From contig JANBVO010000015.1 in NCBI GenBank assembly GCA_030052745.1, positions 310,001 to 374,000 on the forward strand: a stretch of 64,000 nucleotides of DNA, given 5' to 3'. Positions 11,916-23,029 of this stretch are shown one piece after another. The translations under genes were made by a program, and so were the position numbers. The notes beneath the pieces are model-generated. The model searched no databases, was not told where the DNA came from, and was given only the letters and a program-made list of their open reading frames with translations. The DNA comes from Pleurostoma richardsiae (lineage: Eukaryota > Ascomycota > Sordariomycetes > Calosphaeriales > Pleurostomataceae). Position 1 is the first letter of the stretch; each line of letters begins with the position of its first letter.

Positions 11916-13599
11916 CTACTGACTCTTAGATTCATTCGCCTGCCCTCCTTCCTGCGTTCGTGACGAAGATCCTGCATGAGTTCCTTTCTTCTTATCTGTG
12001 AGACCCTCAGCCTTTTCCTTCCCCTTTGTGGCTTTGTCCGGCGTCGAATCGACCTCCTTCTGCTGATCATCATCACTCTCATCATCCCATCCTGGTATTA
12101 AAGCATTGTCGGCCTCTCCCTCTACCTCACCGTCCCAACTAGTCAACACCCTCCTTGAAGCTGCCTTCCCCACAACCGGTAGTCTCTCGACGCCGAGATC
12201 CTTACGCACGCTCTCGGGCACCAACTTCGGATCCAGCAGGCCTACCTGCACCAGGACACTCGCCTGGTCCCAGTAGACGTGCTCGTGGTAGAGCTTGCCG
12301 CCGCGCAGCGTGACGATACTGATCACCACGACCTCCACCCTCTTGTTCGTCGGACGCACACCTGGCAAGATCCAGGGCATCTCGGCGGTGTGCCGAAAGC
12401 GGAGGTGCAGCTCGTCGACGACGCGGTCCGCGCCGATCGTGCGAGAGAGGAGCGTCAGCTTCGTCGAGGGCGGGTTGCCTGGGATGAAGAACTGGGCGTA
12501 GAAGCGCTCGAGTTCAGGCTCTCCAATGCCTCCGGTCAGTGTAGGGACATAGGTGACGTGGGACTCCTTGTGTGTCGTATAGGTCGAGATAGTCTCGCGG
12601 ACGTTGCGCGTGTAAAACTTGCCTGTGCGATTGTTAACCCACTGGTCCCTTTCTGCAGTAATTGTGTGTCGAGGAGGAAGTTGGACTCACCCTGCACATT
12701 CTGGTCGAGAGCGAGCTCCAGGTCGACATAGCTCTTGAATGCGTCCCTCGCAGCTGCCAGGCTCCTGCTAAACGCCAGTTCGGCGCTAACTCTGTCATAC
12801 TCGTCCAGATCGTGCTCAGCGAAGCCCGGCTGGACTCCGTATTTGTAGCTAGGGTATGCCAGTCGGAGCGTGCCGCCTGCTCCAATGCCGCGATCCAGCT
12901 TCCTCCGTGTCATTCGACGCTTGCCCTGGATGCCGACCATCTGCGTATGCTTGACGACGCCAACATCCTCACCTGTGAGGTGTACGAGGACCCGGATACT
13001 GGAGGGAAAGCGGCCTCCCGGGTCCGGAATCGAGGTTGGGTAGTAGGCTACAAGGAGGCCGAGCTTGAACTCCGGGTTGTTGTCAAGGATATGATAGTGC
13101 TCGAGGCAGAATGCTGCTGCGTCACCGTATGCTGAGGCGTATCAGTGAATACCTTCGGGGTTAGGGACGCGAGTTTCGCGAGGACTTGCCCACAGGCTGG
13201 GTCGCTTCCAAGGTTGGACGGCGCAGCAAGGATGCTCGGTTATGCATGAATGTGGACGTCCAGATGCCACATACCTACAATCCCAAATGTCTCACAGGGC
13301 CCCAGACCTCTCCTGCTCAGGGTCTCCAGCCTCCGCCTGTAATCGTCGAGGTCGTCTCCCATAGGAAGGTACCCGACGTTGAATCCCTCGTCCCTCCATT
13401 CTGCAAGTGTCACTTGATCGAAGTCCTCACTCTCCGCCGTGAAATACAGCCTCGGCGGTGAGCGCGGGAAGTCCTTGGATAGAAAGCCGGGGTCGTTGCG
13501 GTTGTTTCCCGTCATGTTGTCTGAGAGGATTTGCACGTTGCGACCCTTTGCGTCGTCCCCCAGGGCCGCGTTGACTACATTAGGGACATTGATGTTCAT
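11916..13599 (-). CDS. Dienelactone hydrolase-like / SnoaL-like two-domain protein
   Basis: Three exons on the minus strand: 13599-13275, 13131-12691 and 12622-11916, 490 residues. The N-terminal half has alpha/beta-hydrolase layout: SPPRLYFTAESEDF, then TFGIVAYGDAAAF where the nucleophile elbow would lie. In carboxymethylenebutenolidases this elbow carries Cys; here Asp or Ala stands there, so the hydrolase may be inactive. From about residue 205 on, a SnoaL/NTF2-like domain follows (KFYTRNVRETISTY, HTAEMPWILPG, LYHEHVYWDQ). The last ~70 residues are charged and low in complexity. Similar fusions exist in other ascomycetes as far as I recall; their function is unknown. It is tail-to-tail with the sedolisin, with 197 bp between stops. 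Confidence 0.8.
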
Positions 13600-13911
13600 C
13601 TTGTTCCGTGATCCGGTGACTGACGTGACGCCTTGTGTGAAAGATCAGGGATAAGAACGGGCTCTTAAGATAAAAGTAATACGCGATAGTCGTGGCACAA
13701 ATAAATCAAGATTCGAACGCAATTTGGTGACGTCACAGATGGTTTCTGTTAGTACCATGATCAGTACCGGCCCGATGATAACGGCTGGTTGTCGGTGGTT
13801 TTCGAGGCCACTTGTTAATATCCTTAACGCCTGTTAGCTAGTGACCTCACTCTCGTCCAACCTCTACGACAAAGGGGGCGATCATTCAACGCCATGCAGG
13901 TAATGCATATG

Positions 13912-15507
13912 TCACAGATCCGTGTTGCGGCGACTCCTGCCCATCTCTCCACGCCCTACCACAGCCATCAATGCCCGGGCTAACGCATCTTCGTCGTATC
14001 GCAGTAGCCCATCGACCCTCCTCCCGTATACTCTCAAACAGTCAACTCCGAGACGCTGGAGCTCTTCTCGATCGACCTCGGGGGTACCGTCGCCGTCGAG
14101 GTGAATCAAATGCGTCACATATCTCCTGACAAATGCGGAGTCCAGATCCTCCCGCTTGGTCTGTAACCCCTGGCTTTGCGCTGCTGCCTTCGCAATAGCT
14201 AGGACGAAATCGGTGGCGGTGAGTGGGTTTGAGCTAGGGCCGGTCTCACGGTCCACGCTGGAGTTGAGGATGAGTACCTTCTGCTGGACACCCGGGGACG
14301 ACGCAATTGCCCTGCCGACCCCGCGGACGATGAGGCTCGGGACAATGCTCGTGTACAGGCTGCCGATCGAATAGATGACCGTAGAGCTACCCTGAATGGC
14401 CTCGACGACCTTGGGGTTCGCGTATGGCATGATCTCGTGGCCGTAGGGGTCGATGTACCACACCTTCTGGACCCGCGTGGGCAGGTCCTCCTCAGCCACC
14501 TTACTGAACTCGATATTCTGTTGTCTGAGGCTGGGTAAGCTCCCCGGCAGGCTCTCGTCCTCGACCCAGTCACCATCATCCATGTCCTCCCGCCTCGCGA
14601 GCCGGGCATCGTCAGGTAGGGACGTCGGAGCGCTAGGGTGCGAGATCGCGTTCTGGCCGGTGATGACAGAGCCATCAGCGAGTCCTGCGCTGATGTGGTG
14701 GGTGAAATTGCTGTTGATTGAGGGGAGAACCATCGTACTCGGCGGGATCTCGCATATTTGAGAGAGAAGATAGATTGAGGACTCCAAGGACCCGGAAAAG
14801 AGACGGGCTCTGTGGCGGTCAGGATTAGATTGCTTCGCGGTTACGAACTGTAAGGTAGCTCCCAGATGGCTTACCCGGTCAGAAACAGATTGCCGACGGC
14901 TGCCCTTGCAAAGTCAAAGGTATTGCCTGGGCGGGCCCTCTTGACGATCTCCAGGTTGACGTGATTAAAGAAGGACCTGACTAGCTCCCGCTTGTCGCTC
15001 GGTACGTGTCTCCAGAGATTGTGGCGGCCCTCAACCAAGTCTAGCCACTGTGCTCGAGCATCTTCGGAGTGCGAGGATAGGCGTCCGTTGAAGAGAGCTT
15101 TAGTAGCTGCTAGATCCGTGTCGCTGCTGGACTTGGGGATGAGGCGGACGAGACGACCTACGCACAGCTAGGTGAGCATGCTGCCCTGGTGTGCACTCAA
15201 ATTATACTGAGGAAGCTTACTACGGAGATCGCCGATGCCTGCAGATAACAGTCAATGATCAAGGCCCTTTTCTTCCTTAGTGACAGGAATGCTCGAGTGT
15301 TCTACGCTGTATCCGTGAGCGAAACATACCAGGGCCGCCCAACACGCGAATGATCTCCGAGGTGCTGCCCCCATTGTCGCTGATGGGGATGACATAGGTG
15401 AGGGAGCAGTTCCGGCTCTGCCGAAGGTCATCGAAGATGTCGACAATGCTGTTGGTGGCTGTCCCTCCTCCAAACACGACGATGCCCCTCGACCTTGGCG
15501 AATCCAT
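13912..15507 (-). CDS. CofD/YvcK-family (UPF0052-like) protein
   Basis: Four exons on the minus strand: 15507-15330, 15238-15221 (only 18 nt), 15157-14875 and 14809-13912, 458 residues. The N-terminus shows the family glycine loop, GIVVFGGGTATNS, and YVIPISDNGGSTSEIIR. The tiny second exon completes GGPGIGDLRSRLVRLIP across two introns, which strongly supports it. GNLFLTGARLFSGS crosses the third intron, and the C-terminal part holds YIDPYGHEIMPYANPKV and IYSIGSLYTSIVPSLI. Bacterial and archaeal relatives are the F420 enzyme CofD and the cell-shape protein YvcK, both binding nucleotide-type ligands. Fungi do not make F420 as far as is known, so the role here is unknown. Probably cytosolic. 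Confidence 0.88.
15221..15238 (-). other. 18-nt exon of the CofD-like gene
   Basis: Flanked by CTGCAG acceptor and GTAAGC donor on the minus strand. It encodes the middle of GGPGIGDLRS, a block needed by the family. Confidence 0.85.
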
Positions 15508-17111
15508 CCCCTGGATGGGCTATCAATGGGCGGCGCACGAGGGCTGGGCCACGGGCGAGCACTCCGCTTTGCACACCACTAGGCACGGGACGGCGGATAG
15601 CCAGACCGCTTATATAATCGGAATGGTGAGACCACGTTTGTCAGCGGCAGGCAAGAGCGTTAGTTATGCGTCAACCTCTCTGTGCGCGCGGTGCATGTCT
15701 TCCGCGCAGCTGTACCTATGTTTATATGGAATGCAAGGTTCCTTAGCCTGCTGGTGGTCGAAACGTGTCCTGGATCGGAGTGAAGCCGATTCGTGACTCA
15801 GCAGCGTGTGTGCATAGAGTGCCGCTAGTGTACCATCATCACCATCTCCACTGTGGAGCCATCTACGGAGCCAGCTGGCCAATCACAGCACTGGATAAGC
15901 CTCAGCAGGTAAAGGTACCCGAGCACCTGAATAATTGCACAGGGACGATCTGTTATATTCACAGTCATAAACTGGACCAGCAAATTCCTAATTACATGAA
16001 TGTATGTTATCTGGATGGCACTGTCTGCATGTTAGTCTTTTTTAGGGAGAGGTATTCTCGTGGCGAGTGGGTCTCGATCTCGCCGGTCTCCATCGGCACC
16101 TCTTCAGCTTTAACGGCACATCCTCGATCGCTTCCTATCTCGTCAGACGCTTCTCGGCATTACCGAAGGAATTCTTTCCGGTATCACCTTGTTTTCAATA
16201 CTCCAGTACACAGTGCATTCTCACCCGTCGTGGGCTCGCTGGCACCGCCAACTAGGCTATAGGTACGAAGCGCAACTGACATGCAAATAGCCGACTCGTA
16301 GTTCGTCTATGCTGTACTGTCCCTTCTCTGGTCTTTGCCTCCAAAAATATTCAGTATCCTCAAGGAGAGACTGTGTTAAGAGACGCAGATACATCTTACA
16401 TCATGTCGTAACCTTCCGTCGCCATCTGATTGGGTGGGCATAGTCTAGACGCTGCTGGCTTACTATAGTACGACTGCGGAAACGCGGGGAGGCGAGGGGA
16501 ACGCGTACCCCACAAAGATTCAAACAATGTCAGGCCGGGGAAAGAGGGGTCCCCGGGGAGAATTGGGCTTGGCGCCTGTTGAAGGGGTCCCTCGCTTTGA
16601 AGTTTGTCAAGCCGGCCATCAGCACTCCTTCCGCACGCTTGATGAATAGTTTGCATATAACTGAACTGATGCTGAAAATCTTTGTTCTTCGAACAGGCCC
16701 AAAGGCGTAAGATGATGAATAGAAAGGAGTCTTTTTCACGGTCAAATTCGCAGCACAAGCACGAGTGATCAAGGTTCCCAAAGCTCACGTTTCAAGCGCT
16801 ACCTACAGTTTCTCCAACCGAGGAATATGACGAAACACACTACGGGAGCACTTTCCCCACCTCCCCTTCGGCCACTTACTGACCGGGGAGTTAACGAGCA
16901 CTGTTCTACCGGACGGGGAGTTAGTAAAGACCCTGAACTACCTCAGTGAACCATAAAGATAAAAACCACTAGTTAATAAATCCGTGACCCTTCTTGCACT
17001 GCCTGTCTCATTGGAAAGTCAAGTACTCGCCAAAGAGAGATTCCATTTGGTCCGCTAGAGAAGCAACTTCATCGCTAACACGTCTGCGCTTCTTGCACCG
17101 GAACCGATATT
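15508..17111. other. Long intergenic region between divergent genes
   Basis: About 1.6 kb between the CofD-like gene (-) and the VAO-type gene (+), so it should contain two promoters. Open frames on both strands show no recognisable family. Confidence 0.55.
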
Positions 17112-18890
17112 ATGTCGCTGGCGGGTCGCGCGCTGCCTCCGGGCATAGACGCACAAACGCACCATGATTTCTTCGATGAACTGTCAACGATTGTTGGAGA
17201 GGTGAATATCTCCCGGGATGGTACGTCAGGAGCTTTGGAGGGACCACATCAGCAGACCTCGTATGGGGACCCATTCCCTTTGGATGACGCTGGGAACCAC
17301 GTACCAAGCGGCGGCGTCAGACCAGCTTCCGTTGCTGAGTTGCAGGAAGTTTTAAAGACTGCAAACCGGCTCAAAATCCCTCTATGGACCGTTTCCAGAG
17401 GCAGAAACCTAGGGTAAGTTGAAGCATGGGAAGCGACATGCCTAGATGAAACTGATCGAGGTACTCAGGTATGGAGGCACAGCTCCTGTGGTCAAAGGGA
17501 GTGTCGTTCTCGACCTCCATCGCATGAACAAAATTATCGAAATTAATCAGGAGTATTCCTACGCCATAGTCGAGCCCGGAGTTTCCTTCTTTGATCTTTT
17601 CAATGAGATTAAGCAACGGGATCTGGCTCTTTGGCCATCATGTCCAGCGATCGGATGGGGGTCAATCATTGGGAATACCTTAGATCGCGGATTTGGATAT
17701 ACTCCTGCGGGTGAGCACACGCAATCCCAGTGTGGCATGGAGGTAGTCCTTCCGACTGGAGAGCTATTGAGAACAGGGATGGGAGCGATGAAAGATAGTA
17801 GTCTCTTCGCTCTTTTCAAAGGGTACGTGTTCCGACGAAATTATCTATCTGGTGCTAACTGGCAAAAGGGGCTATGGTCCTAGTGTAGATGGCCTCTTTT
17901 ATCAGTCGAACCTAGGTAGGCAGTTCGGTTGCGCGGACGGTTACTAAAGCTTTACTAAAACACTTCTCAGGAGTTGTCACAAAGATTGGGATTCATTTGA
18001 CTCCCGCCCCAGAGTCATACATGGGCATCGCTGTCAGTGTGCCCGAAGAAGAGGATTTGGTTGCTCTAGTCGGAACGCTCTCTGCCCTTCAGCGGCAGAA
18101 CATCATAACCAACTCTCCTTCAATCTCGAACGCGTTCCGGCAGGCCTTGGTCTCCGACCTGCCATCCGTTCGGTCCAAGCTTATACCGTACTGTGGGCCA
18201 AACAAGTGTGTTCCTGAGGATGTACTGAGAACCATCGGTAAAGAGCAAGGATGGGGCTTTTGGAAAGCCGAGTTCGGCCTATATGGCTCTGTGGAAACAG
18301 TTCCCGCCCTGTTTAAGACATTAGAACGGGCATTCGAATCAATCAAAGGGGCCAAGATCGAATCGAAATATGCTCCGGGGGTGGCGGGTAAATTTCTTCG
18401 AGCGTCGGAGCTCGCTCCGGAAAGCATCCCTCACACGGGAATCCCTACGCTGGAGCCTCTGCACATGATGGACTACCGCAAACCTGGTAGCGGCCATGTT
18501 TCCTTCTCTCCCCTCATTCCTCCATCTGGCCGAGAGATCTATGAATGGTACCTTACTGCCAAGAAGCGCACTGCGGATGCATCGTTCGACTTTTTCGCCG
18601 ATTTCCATGTCTACCCACACCACGTCATTGCCATCGACCTTCTGGTGTTTGCACAAGAAGAAGCTGGGCGGGTTGATGATTTGTACCGGGTCCTGTTGGA
18701 AGATGCGCAGCAACTGGGCTACTCTGAATACCGAACCCACGTTCGGTACATGGATGCAGTCGGCCAACACTTTGATTTCAACGACGGTGCCCTCGGCAGA
18801 TTTGTTGGTCGGCTCAAAGACACTCTGGACCCGAATGGAATTCTCGCATCTGGAAAATCGTCCATCTGGGGATCAAAGAAAGTAACTTAG
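17112..18890 (+). CDS. Vanillyl-alcohol-oxidase-family FAD oxidase
   Basis: Four exons: 17112-17413, 17469-17822, 17869-17915 (47 nt) and 17971-18890, 540 residues, close to VAO size (about 560). The FAD-binding half has VRPASVAELQEVLK, SRGRNLGYGGTAP and VVEPGVSF-like YAIVEPGVSFFDL, then NTLDRGFGYTPAGEH and GMEVVLPTGELLRTGMG. The 47-nt exon carries GYGPSVDGLFYQSNLG. The cap domain ends in SEYRTHVRYMD and DPNGILASGKSSIWG, as in vanillyl alcohol and eugenol oxidases. These flavoproteins oxidise para-substituted phenols such as vanillyl alcohol, eugenol or 4-alkylphenols with O2. Substrate and covalent flavin linkage cannot be settled by eye. No signal peptide is visible. Confidence 0.9.
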
Positions 18891-19207
18891 ACGTTTGCGA
18901 TCAAGCTGAACTATTAGTTCTGGCTCCCTAGGGATCAAGGGCATATCTACATAGCAAATGAGAATGATTTTTGCCATGCTTTCCCCTGATGTACTGGTTT
19001 GTGTTGATGTATTTTTCCTGGTCTCCCTCGCATCAAATTGCAAGCGGCTGTGGTCTCACTATTAATGTAGGCATCTTCATGCTTGCCATTCATAATTGGC
19101 ACTACATGTTGACGTTTTTAGATTTATCTGCGTGCTCGCGTCAAATACGGTCTCTCTATCACTAACATGCTCGCCGGGTACACATCGACAGACCTGGGGC
19201 AGCCTAT
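18891..19207. other. Intergenic, convergent genes
   Basis: 317 bp between the stop of the oxidase and the stop of the PARG-like gene. No gene seen; both genes should terminate here. Confidence 0.6.
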
Positions 19208-20383
19208 TCAACTATCAGTCTCATCGTCTTTCTCCTCTTCTTCTTCCTCACTATCACGACGATCTCGACGCTTGGTGCATTTCTCAGCGAGCTGACTCCT
19301 CAAGCCGGTTAATACTGTGGTCAGGCCAGCTCTAACATGCGGGTTCCCACCCTGTTGGATCCGGGTTTCCAGTTCTCGTATCTTGTCCTGCAGCTCCTGC
19401 GAATCAGCCTCGTCCATGTCCTCCTGCTCCTCGCTATCTTCGCCGACATCATCAGAATCAGCCATCTTCATAACTGGGAGGCTATTCCCAAACGCCCTTC
19501 TAAACGCTTCAGCCATGCCGCGATCCTTGATCGCGAAGACGACATCCTCAATGCCGATCCACCTTTCCTTATCACCTCGCTTCTTGCCTTTTGCCTCCTG
19601 AGCAGGAAGCAAGACCTTGCGCCAGGCTGCTCCCACTTCTCCGACTGGATTGCCATAGGCGCCACATCCCCAGGTGCCGAGGACGATCTTCCTGGCGCCC
19701 TTGGCCTGGCAGACCCGTAGGACCACCCTCATCTTCCGCAGCACCAGCTCTCTGTCTTTCTCATGAACGTAGCGGCCCCTGCCCGCCTCGTCCGTCTCCG
19801 TCTCCGGCAGCCGTAGCATCGCCGAGCTGATGCAATCGACGAACCAGCGGTCCCGCTTCTCTAGATCCTCTCCGCCTTCATTACGGAAGACAAGAACGTC
19901 TGGTGTGTAAACTGTGCCCAGCTCCGGCAGGCGGTAGTACTCATCCCTCAGCGATGGTAACAGCGTCGTGCGCATGCACAGAGACTCCTCCTGGCTGCCG
20001 GCGCCGTTCAAGAACCCACCCCCAGGCGACAATGGCGATGCCATGTTTAGTACCGCGACACGGGTGCCCTTGTTGGACAGGTCGAACTCTCCAGTGGATG
20101 CGTTCCGGAGGAGGGAATGTGCAGTCGCCAATGTGTCCCCCACGCATAGGGCAAGCCGTGGCCCTGCCGGGGAACCATTCTCAGCTGATCGGACGTTCTG
20201 TGCCTCCTGCTGAGCGGGTGGCTCGACAATCAGCTCGGCTGCGTCAATGCCCCGCCGCGCCCGCGGATGTGCGGACAGGAGCGACGGTATCAACACGTTG
20301 AGCGTAGCTTTGGCCTTCTTAGCCCGCGCGGCGCGGCGAAAGCTGGCGGGCGGCCGCCCGATAGATGGCTCGGTGCGTCCCAT
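19208..20383 (-). CDS. Microbial-type poly(ADP-ribose) glycohydrolase-like protein (TIGR02452 / DUF2263 type)
   Basis: Single exon, 391 residues. The signature NMASPLSPGGGFLNGAGSQEE holds the GGG stretch and the QEE pair of catalytic glutamates that define bacterial-type and fungal PARG macrodomains. An N-terminal helical part (RAARAKKAKATLNVL) and LGTWGCGAYGNP, another macrodomain landmark, flank it. The enzyme should hydrolyse ADP-ribose chains or related ADP-ribosyl bonds. The last 80 or so residues are an acidic, coiled-coil-like tail (DSEEQEDMDEAD, then a run of Glu at the C-terminus) that the bacterial enzymes lack; it may mediate nuclear contacts, which is inference. The frame is intact. 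Confidence 0.87.
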   Translation of the reverse strand: MGRTEPSIGRPPASFRRAARAKKAKATLNVLIPSLLSAHPRARRGIDAAELIVEPPAQQEAQNVRSAENGSPAGPRLALCVGDTLATAHSLLRNASTGEFDLSNKGTRVAVLNMASPLSPGGGFLNGAGSQEESLCMRTTLLPSLRDEYYRLPELGTVYTPDVLVFRNEGGEDLEKRDRWFVDCISSAMLRLPETETDEAGRGRYVHEKDRELVLRKMRVVLRVCQAKGARKIVLGTWGCGAYGNPVGEVGAAWRKVLLPAQEAKGKKRGDKERWIGIEDVVFAIKDRGMAEAFRRAFGNSLPVMKMADSDDVGEDSEEQEDMDEADSQELQDKIRELETRIQQGGNPHVRAGLTTVLTGLRSQLAEKCTKRRDRRDSEEEEEEKDDETDS

Positions 20384-20860
20384 GAGGCCAGAATTGGAGG
20401 GTTTCCGGGCTGGTATTTCACTTGAAGTAGTGGTTGGGAAGCGGCTTGATGATGGCTACCGTCCGAAGCTGGTGGCGAGATGCCGGCTTGTTACCTCAGC
20501 CTGAGCACCTTGATGACCAGGCCTGCTCTAGTGGCTGGGCTTACGGAGGCTTATGAGCTCAGCTCTCGGATCTTCCAGCTGTCCTATGCGGTGGCGGAGG
20601 GCAGAATTGTATACGGAGAGCGCTATAGAAAGCTAGGAGTTTTGAATCAGTGACTCTATAGACCTCCGTATAGCGGCCGGTGTGATTCTGTGCTGGGAAA
20701 GAAAGTCCAGCTGCTCGCCGAAGGATGTCTGTTTGGGAAGAATAGTTATGAGATTCGTTCCTCATTACTCTGCAGAATAACGGATAATCGGATGTGTAAA
20801 GAGGAAAGGCTAAGACCGCCACCCACGCGCTCGAGGTACTTACATACGCGGTGCGCTTAC
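20384..20860. other. Intergenic, no gene seen
   Basis: 477 bp upstream of the PARG-like gene. It presumably contains its promoter. No coding pattern recognised. Confidence 0.55.
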
Positions 20861-21720
20861 CTACGCCTCCCAAGTCACTCTTCGACGATGATTCTCGGAG
20901 AAAAAGTTCTTCTCACATTCCGAATCTTGCCAGAAAGTAGGCACGGACATGTTCCAGCACAAGTGAAGCCACGCGAGCGCCTGCCCCTTGTTGCCTCCAC
21001 CGAACATCATCCGCGCCAGCTCCGGCTTCACGGCCTCGACCTGCTCTACTGTAGCCTCCTGACGGGGAATACTATGGAGCCCCCTCGCCTCCAGGTGAGG
21101 AACGGGCGCGATGAGCGACGCCTAGCCCCAAACAAGCTCCCATCGGATAGCGAATCCGTTCCGCGCAGTTACCCCCAGGATAAAATCGTAGAGGGGGCCC
21201 ATCCGAGCAGAGCGGAAGAGCCCAAAATTGGTCTCTTCATGCCATTCCTCCATGCCGCCACCCTGGCTGGCGGGGTGAATTTTGAAGGACGCGAAGACAA
21301 CCCCTATCTGCCGCCAGACCGTCTGATGCGTAAGCATGCGGCGCCAGGATGCATCGCGACGGAGGAACGACCCTCTTCGTTCGGGATGCTAGGCGAATGG
21401 CAAACCATTGAAGGACAGTTTGTCCTGCTTTGGCCGTTTGACCTGGTTGTACGTCTCGATATGCCTGTCTTCAAGAAGGGTGGAAAGATAGTGACAAGCA
21501 GCGAGTTGCGCTCAAGGGAAAGCCCCGATGCGGGAGCTCGCTCGAAGAACAACGCTTATTGCAGGCGGTGAGAGCCGGCGATGGTGCTCTGCCACCTGTG
21601 GCAGACACGCTGGCTAAGCAACAGGGTCCGGATGTCTAGGAATTAAGGATAGCCTCCAGGAGCTCTGTCGTCGATAGAACGCGGCCTCGAGGTGCATTCC
21701 CCACGCTGAATGCTCTTGAC
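20861..21720 (-). pseudogene. F-box-domain protein pseudogene
   Basis: Read on the minus strand, pieces of one common fungal F-box family appear in order but in different frames. Around 21690-21640 is STTELLEAILNS; from 21635 IRTLLLSQRVCHRWQSTI; then HRLQ, a TAA stop at 21558-21556, and ALFFERAPA. Near 21500 is TIFPPFLKTG. From about 21385 to 21130 comes SFLRRDASWRRMLTHQTVW and RMGPLYDFILG; from 21120 to 20890 the C-terminal part with GNKGQALAWLHLCWN. A +1 shift near 21635, the TAA and another shift near 21400 break the frame; a possible 50-bp intron with CTAG acceptor at 21120 bypasses a further TAG. CAA to TAA would be a C-to-T change. F-box proteins recruit substrates to SCF ubiquitin ligases. 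This copy looks dead. Confidence 0.7.
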
Positions 21721-21979
21721 AGAGGTTCGAGCGCTTTTGGGCTCGGGCCCTGGACTTGAAAGCCGTCGTTATATGCCTTCGGCGTTTTCGATCATCCGCT
21801 CCGGTTGTGAATACGGAGGCCCACAGAGGCTGGTCACGATTTCGGACTTCGCCCTGACTCGGTCAGCTGAGTGAATGGCCGGCATGCATTCATCCATTTG
21901 TCAGCGTGTCACTTGTCGAGCTTCTCGAGTCGATGGAGCTCCTTTCCTCCTGGCAATATCCTGGCGCCATCACAACATC

Positions 21980-23029
21980 ATGTCAATTCGCCGAAAGTCC
22001 TGCGAGCCTTGCTTTAAAAGTCGCCGAAAGTGCGACCTGACATACCCGGCCTGCAAGCGATGCCAACAGAATAGCAAAAGGTGTCACTACGTGTACCCTC
22101 CGCAGCTATCAGTAGACAGTAGGAATGCCACAAACGCGCTCTCATCTGGCTCCGCCTCAAATACTGGACAACCTAGCCGGGTTCGTGATGGACGCAATAC
22201 GCTGCTCCCCCAGTACCATGACGAAGCTTTGCAAGTGGACGAGATGCGACCCCGAACCGTTCCCAGGCTGCTTGGTCGTTTGGGTGAACTGCCGCCTGTG
22301 TCGGGCACGATGAGCTTGGGGTGGATCTTTGATCGGCTGCGGGACTGCCCACTAGTATTTGCCAGACAGGCAGAGACGCTGTTCATACATAGGGATCTGT
22401 TCCGCGACTCCTTCCCCAGGCCTCTACGCGCGGCATTTGGCATCTGCGCAGGATGCGCCGTCATGAACGAGCGGAACCAATCGACTTTATTCCATGCTCT
22501 TGATGCTGAGATGTTGGAGCTTTTACCCAGTACTCCGACCAGCACGTTGTTAGAGGACCTCGTCAGACTGCAGGCGGCTGTGCTGTATGAAATCGTCAGG
22601 CTTTTCTACGGCGGCCTCGAGCAGCGGATCGTCGCGGAGCGACAGGAATACCTGATCAGGTCACATGGGCTCAAACTTTTGCAACGAGCAGACGCCGAGC
22701 TGGGGAACGCCCCGCGGACTTGGGAGAGCTGGGTCCTGGCCGAAAGTGTCCGCCGGACCGTTGTCATAGCCTTCAAGCTTTACACAACGTACTCAACCTT
22801 CCGAGGCGGCACCTGCACAGAAATCGCCGCGCTGAGCATCCTGCCCGTATCGACAAGACCGAACCTCTGGAGCTCCCGAGATGCCTACCTGCAGCATCCG
22901 GATCGAGACGAAACGACAACCTATGGCGACTTCTCATGTCGCCAGGCTGTGGCATCCCGAGGAAATCGTGAGACGTTCGAGAAAATGCTTGTCCTAGGCT
23001 GTACCGGGGAAAAGGGCCCGAGCCGTTGA
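21980..23029 (+). CDS. Zn2Cys6 fungal transcription factor
   Basis: Single-exon reading of 349 residues. I place the start at ATG 21980, just before the zinc cluster MSIRRKSCEPCFKSRRKC; an in-frame ATG at 21875 would add 35 residues of no clear type. The six cysteines are residues 8, 11, 18, 25, 28 and 35, spaced C-x2-C-x6-C-x6-C-x2-C-x6-C as in Gal4-type binuclear clusters, with basic residues between them. The rest resembles the short regulatory domain of fungal factors of this class (SLGWIFDRLRDCPLVFARQ, LLEDLVRLQAAVLYEIVRLF). It should bind CGG-type DNA half-sites in the nucleus. The nearest same-strand gene is an alcohol dehydrogenase 640 bp away, a possible target. A 3' intron altering the tail cannot be excluded. 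Confidence 0.88.
   Translation: MSIRRKSCEPCFKSRRKCDLTYPACKRCQQNSKRCHYVYPPQLSVDSRNATNALSSGSASNTGQPSRVRDGRNTLLPQYHDEALQVDEMRPRTVPRLLGRLGELPPVSGTMSLGWIFDRLRDCPLVFARQAETLFIHRDLFRDSFPRPLRAAFGICAGCAVMNERNQSTLFHALDAEMLELLPSTPTSTLLEDLVRLQAAVLYEIVRLFYGGLEQRIVAERQEYLIRSHGLKLLQRADAELGNAPRTWESWVLAESVRRTVVIAFKLYTTYSTFRGGTCTEIAALSILPVSTRPNLWSSRDAYLQHPDRDETTTYGDFSCRQAVASRGNRETFEKMLVLGCTGEKGPSR

Noticed and set aside
20690-21571. Long + strand open frame (293 codons) as a gene
   Set aside because: No family motif or signal; it lies antisense to the ordered F-box pieces, which explain the sequence better.
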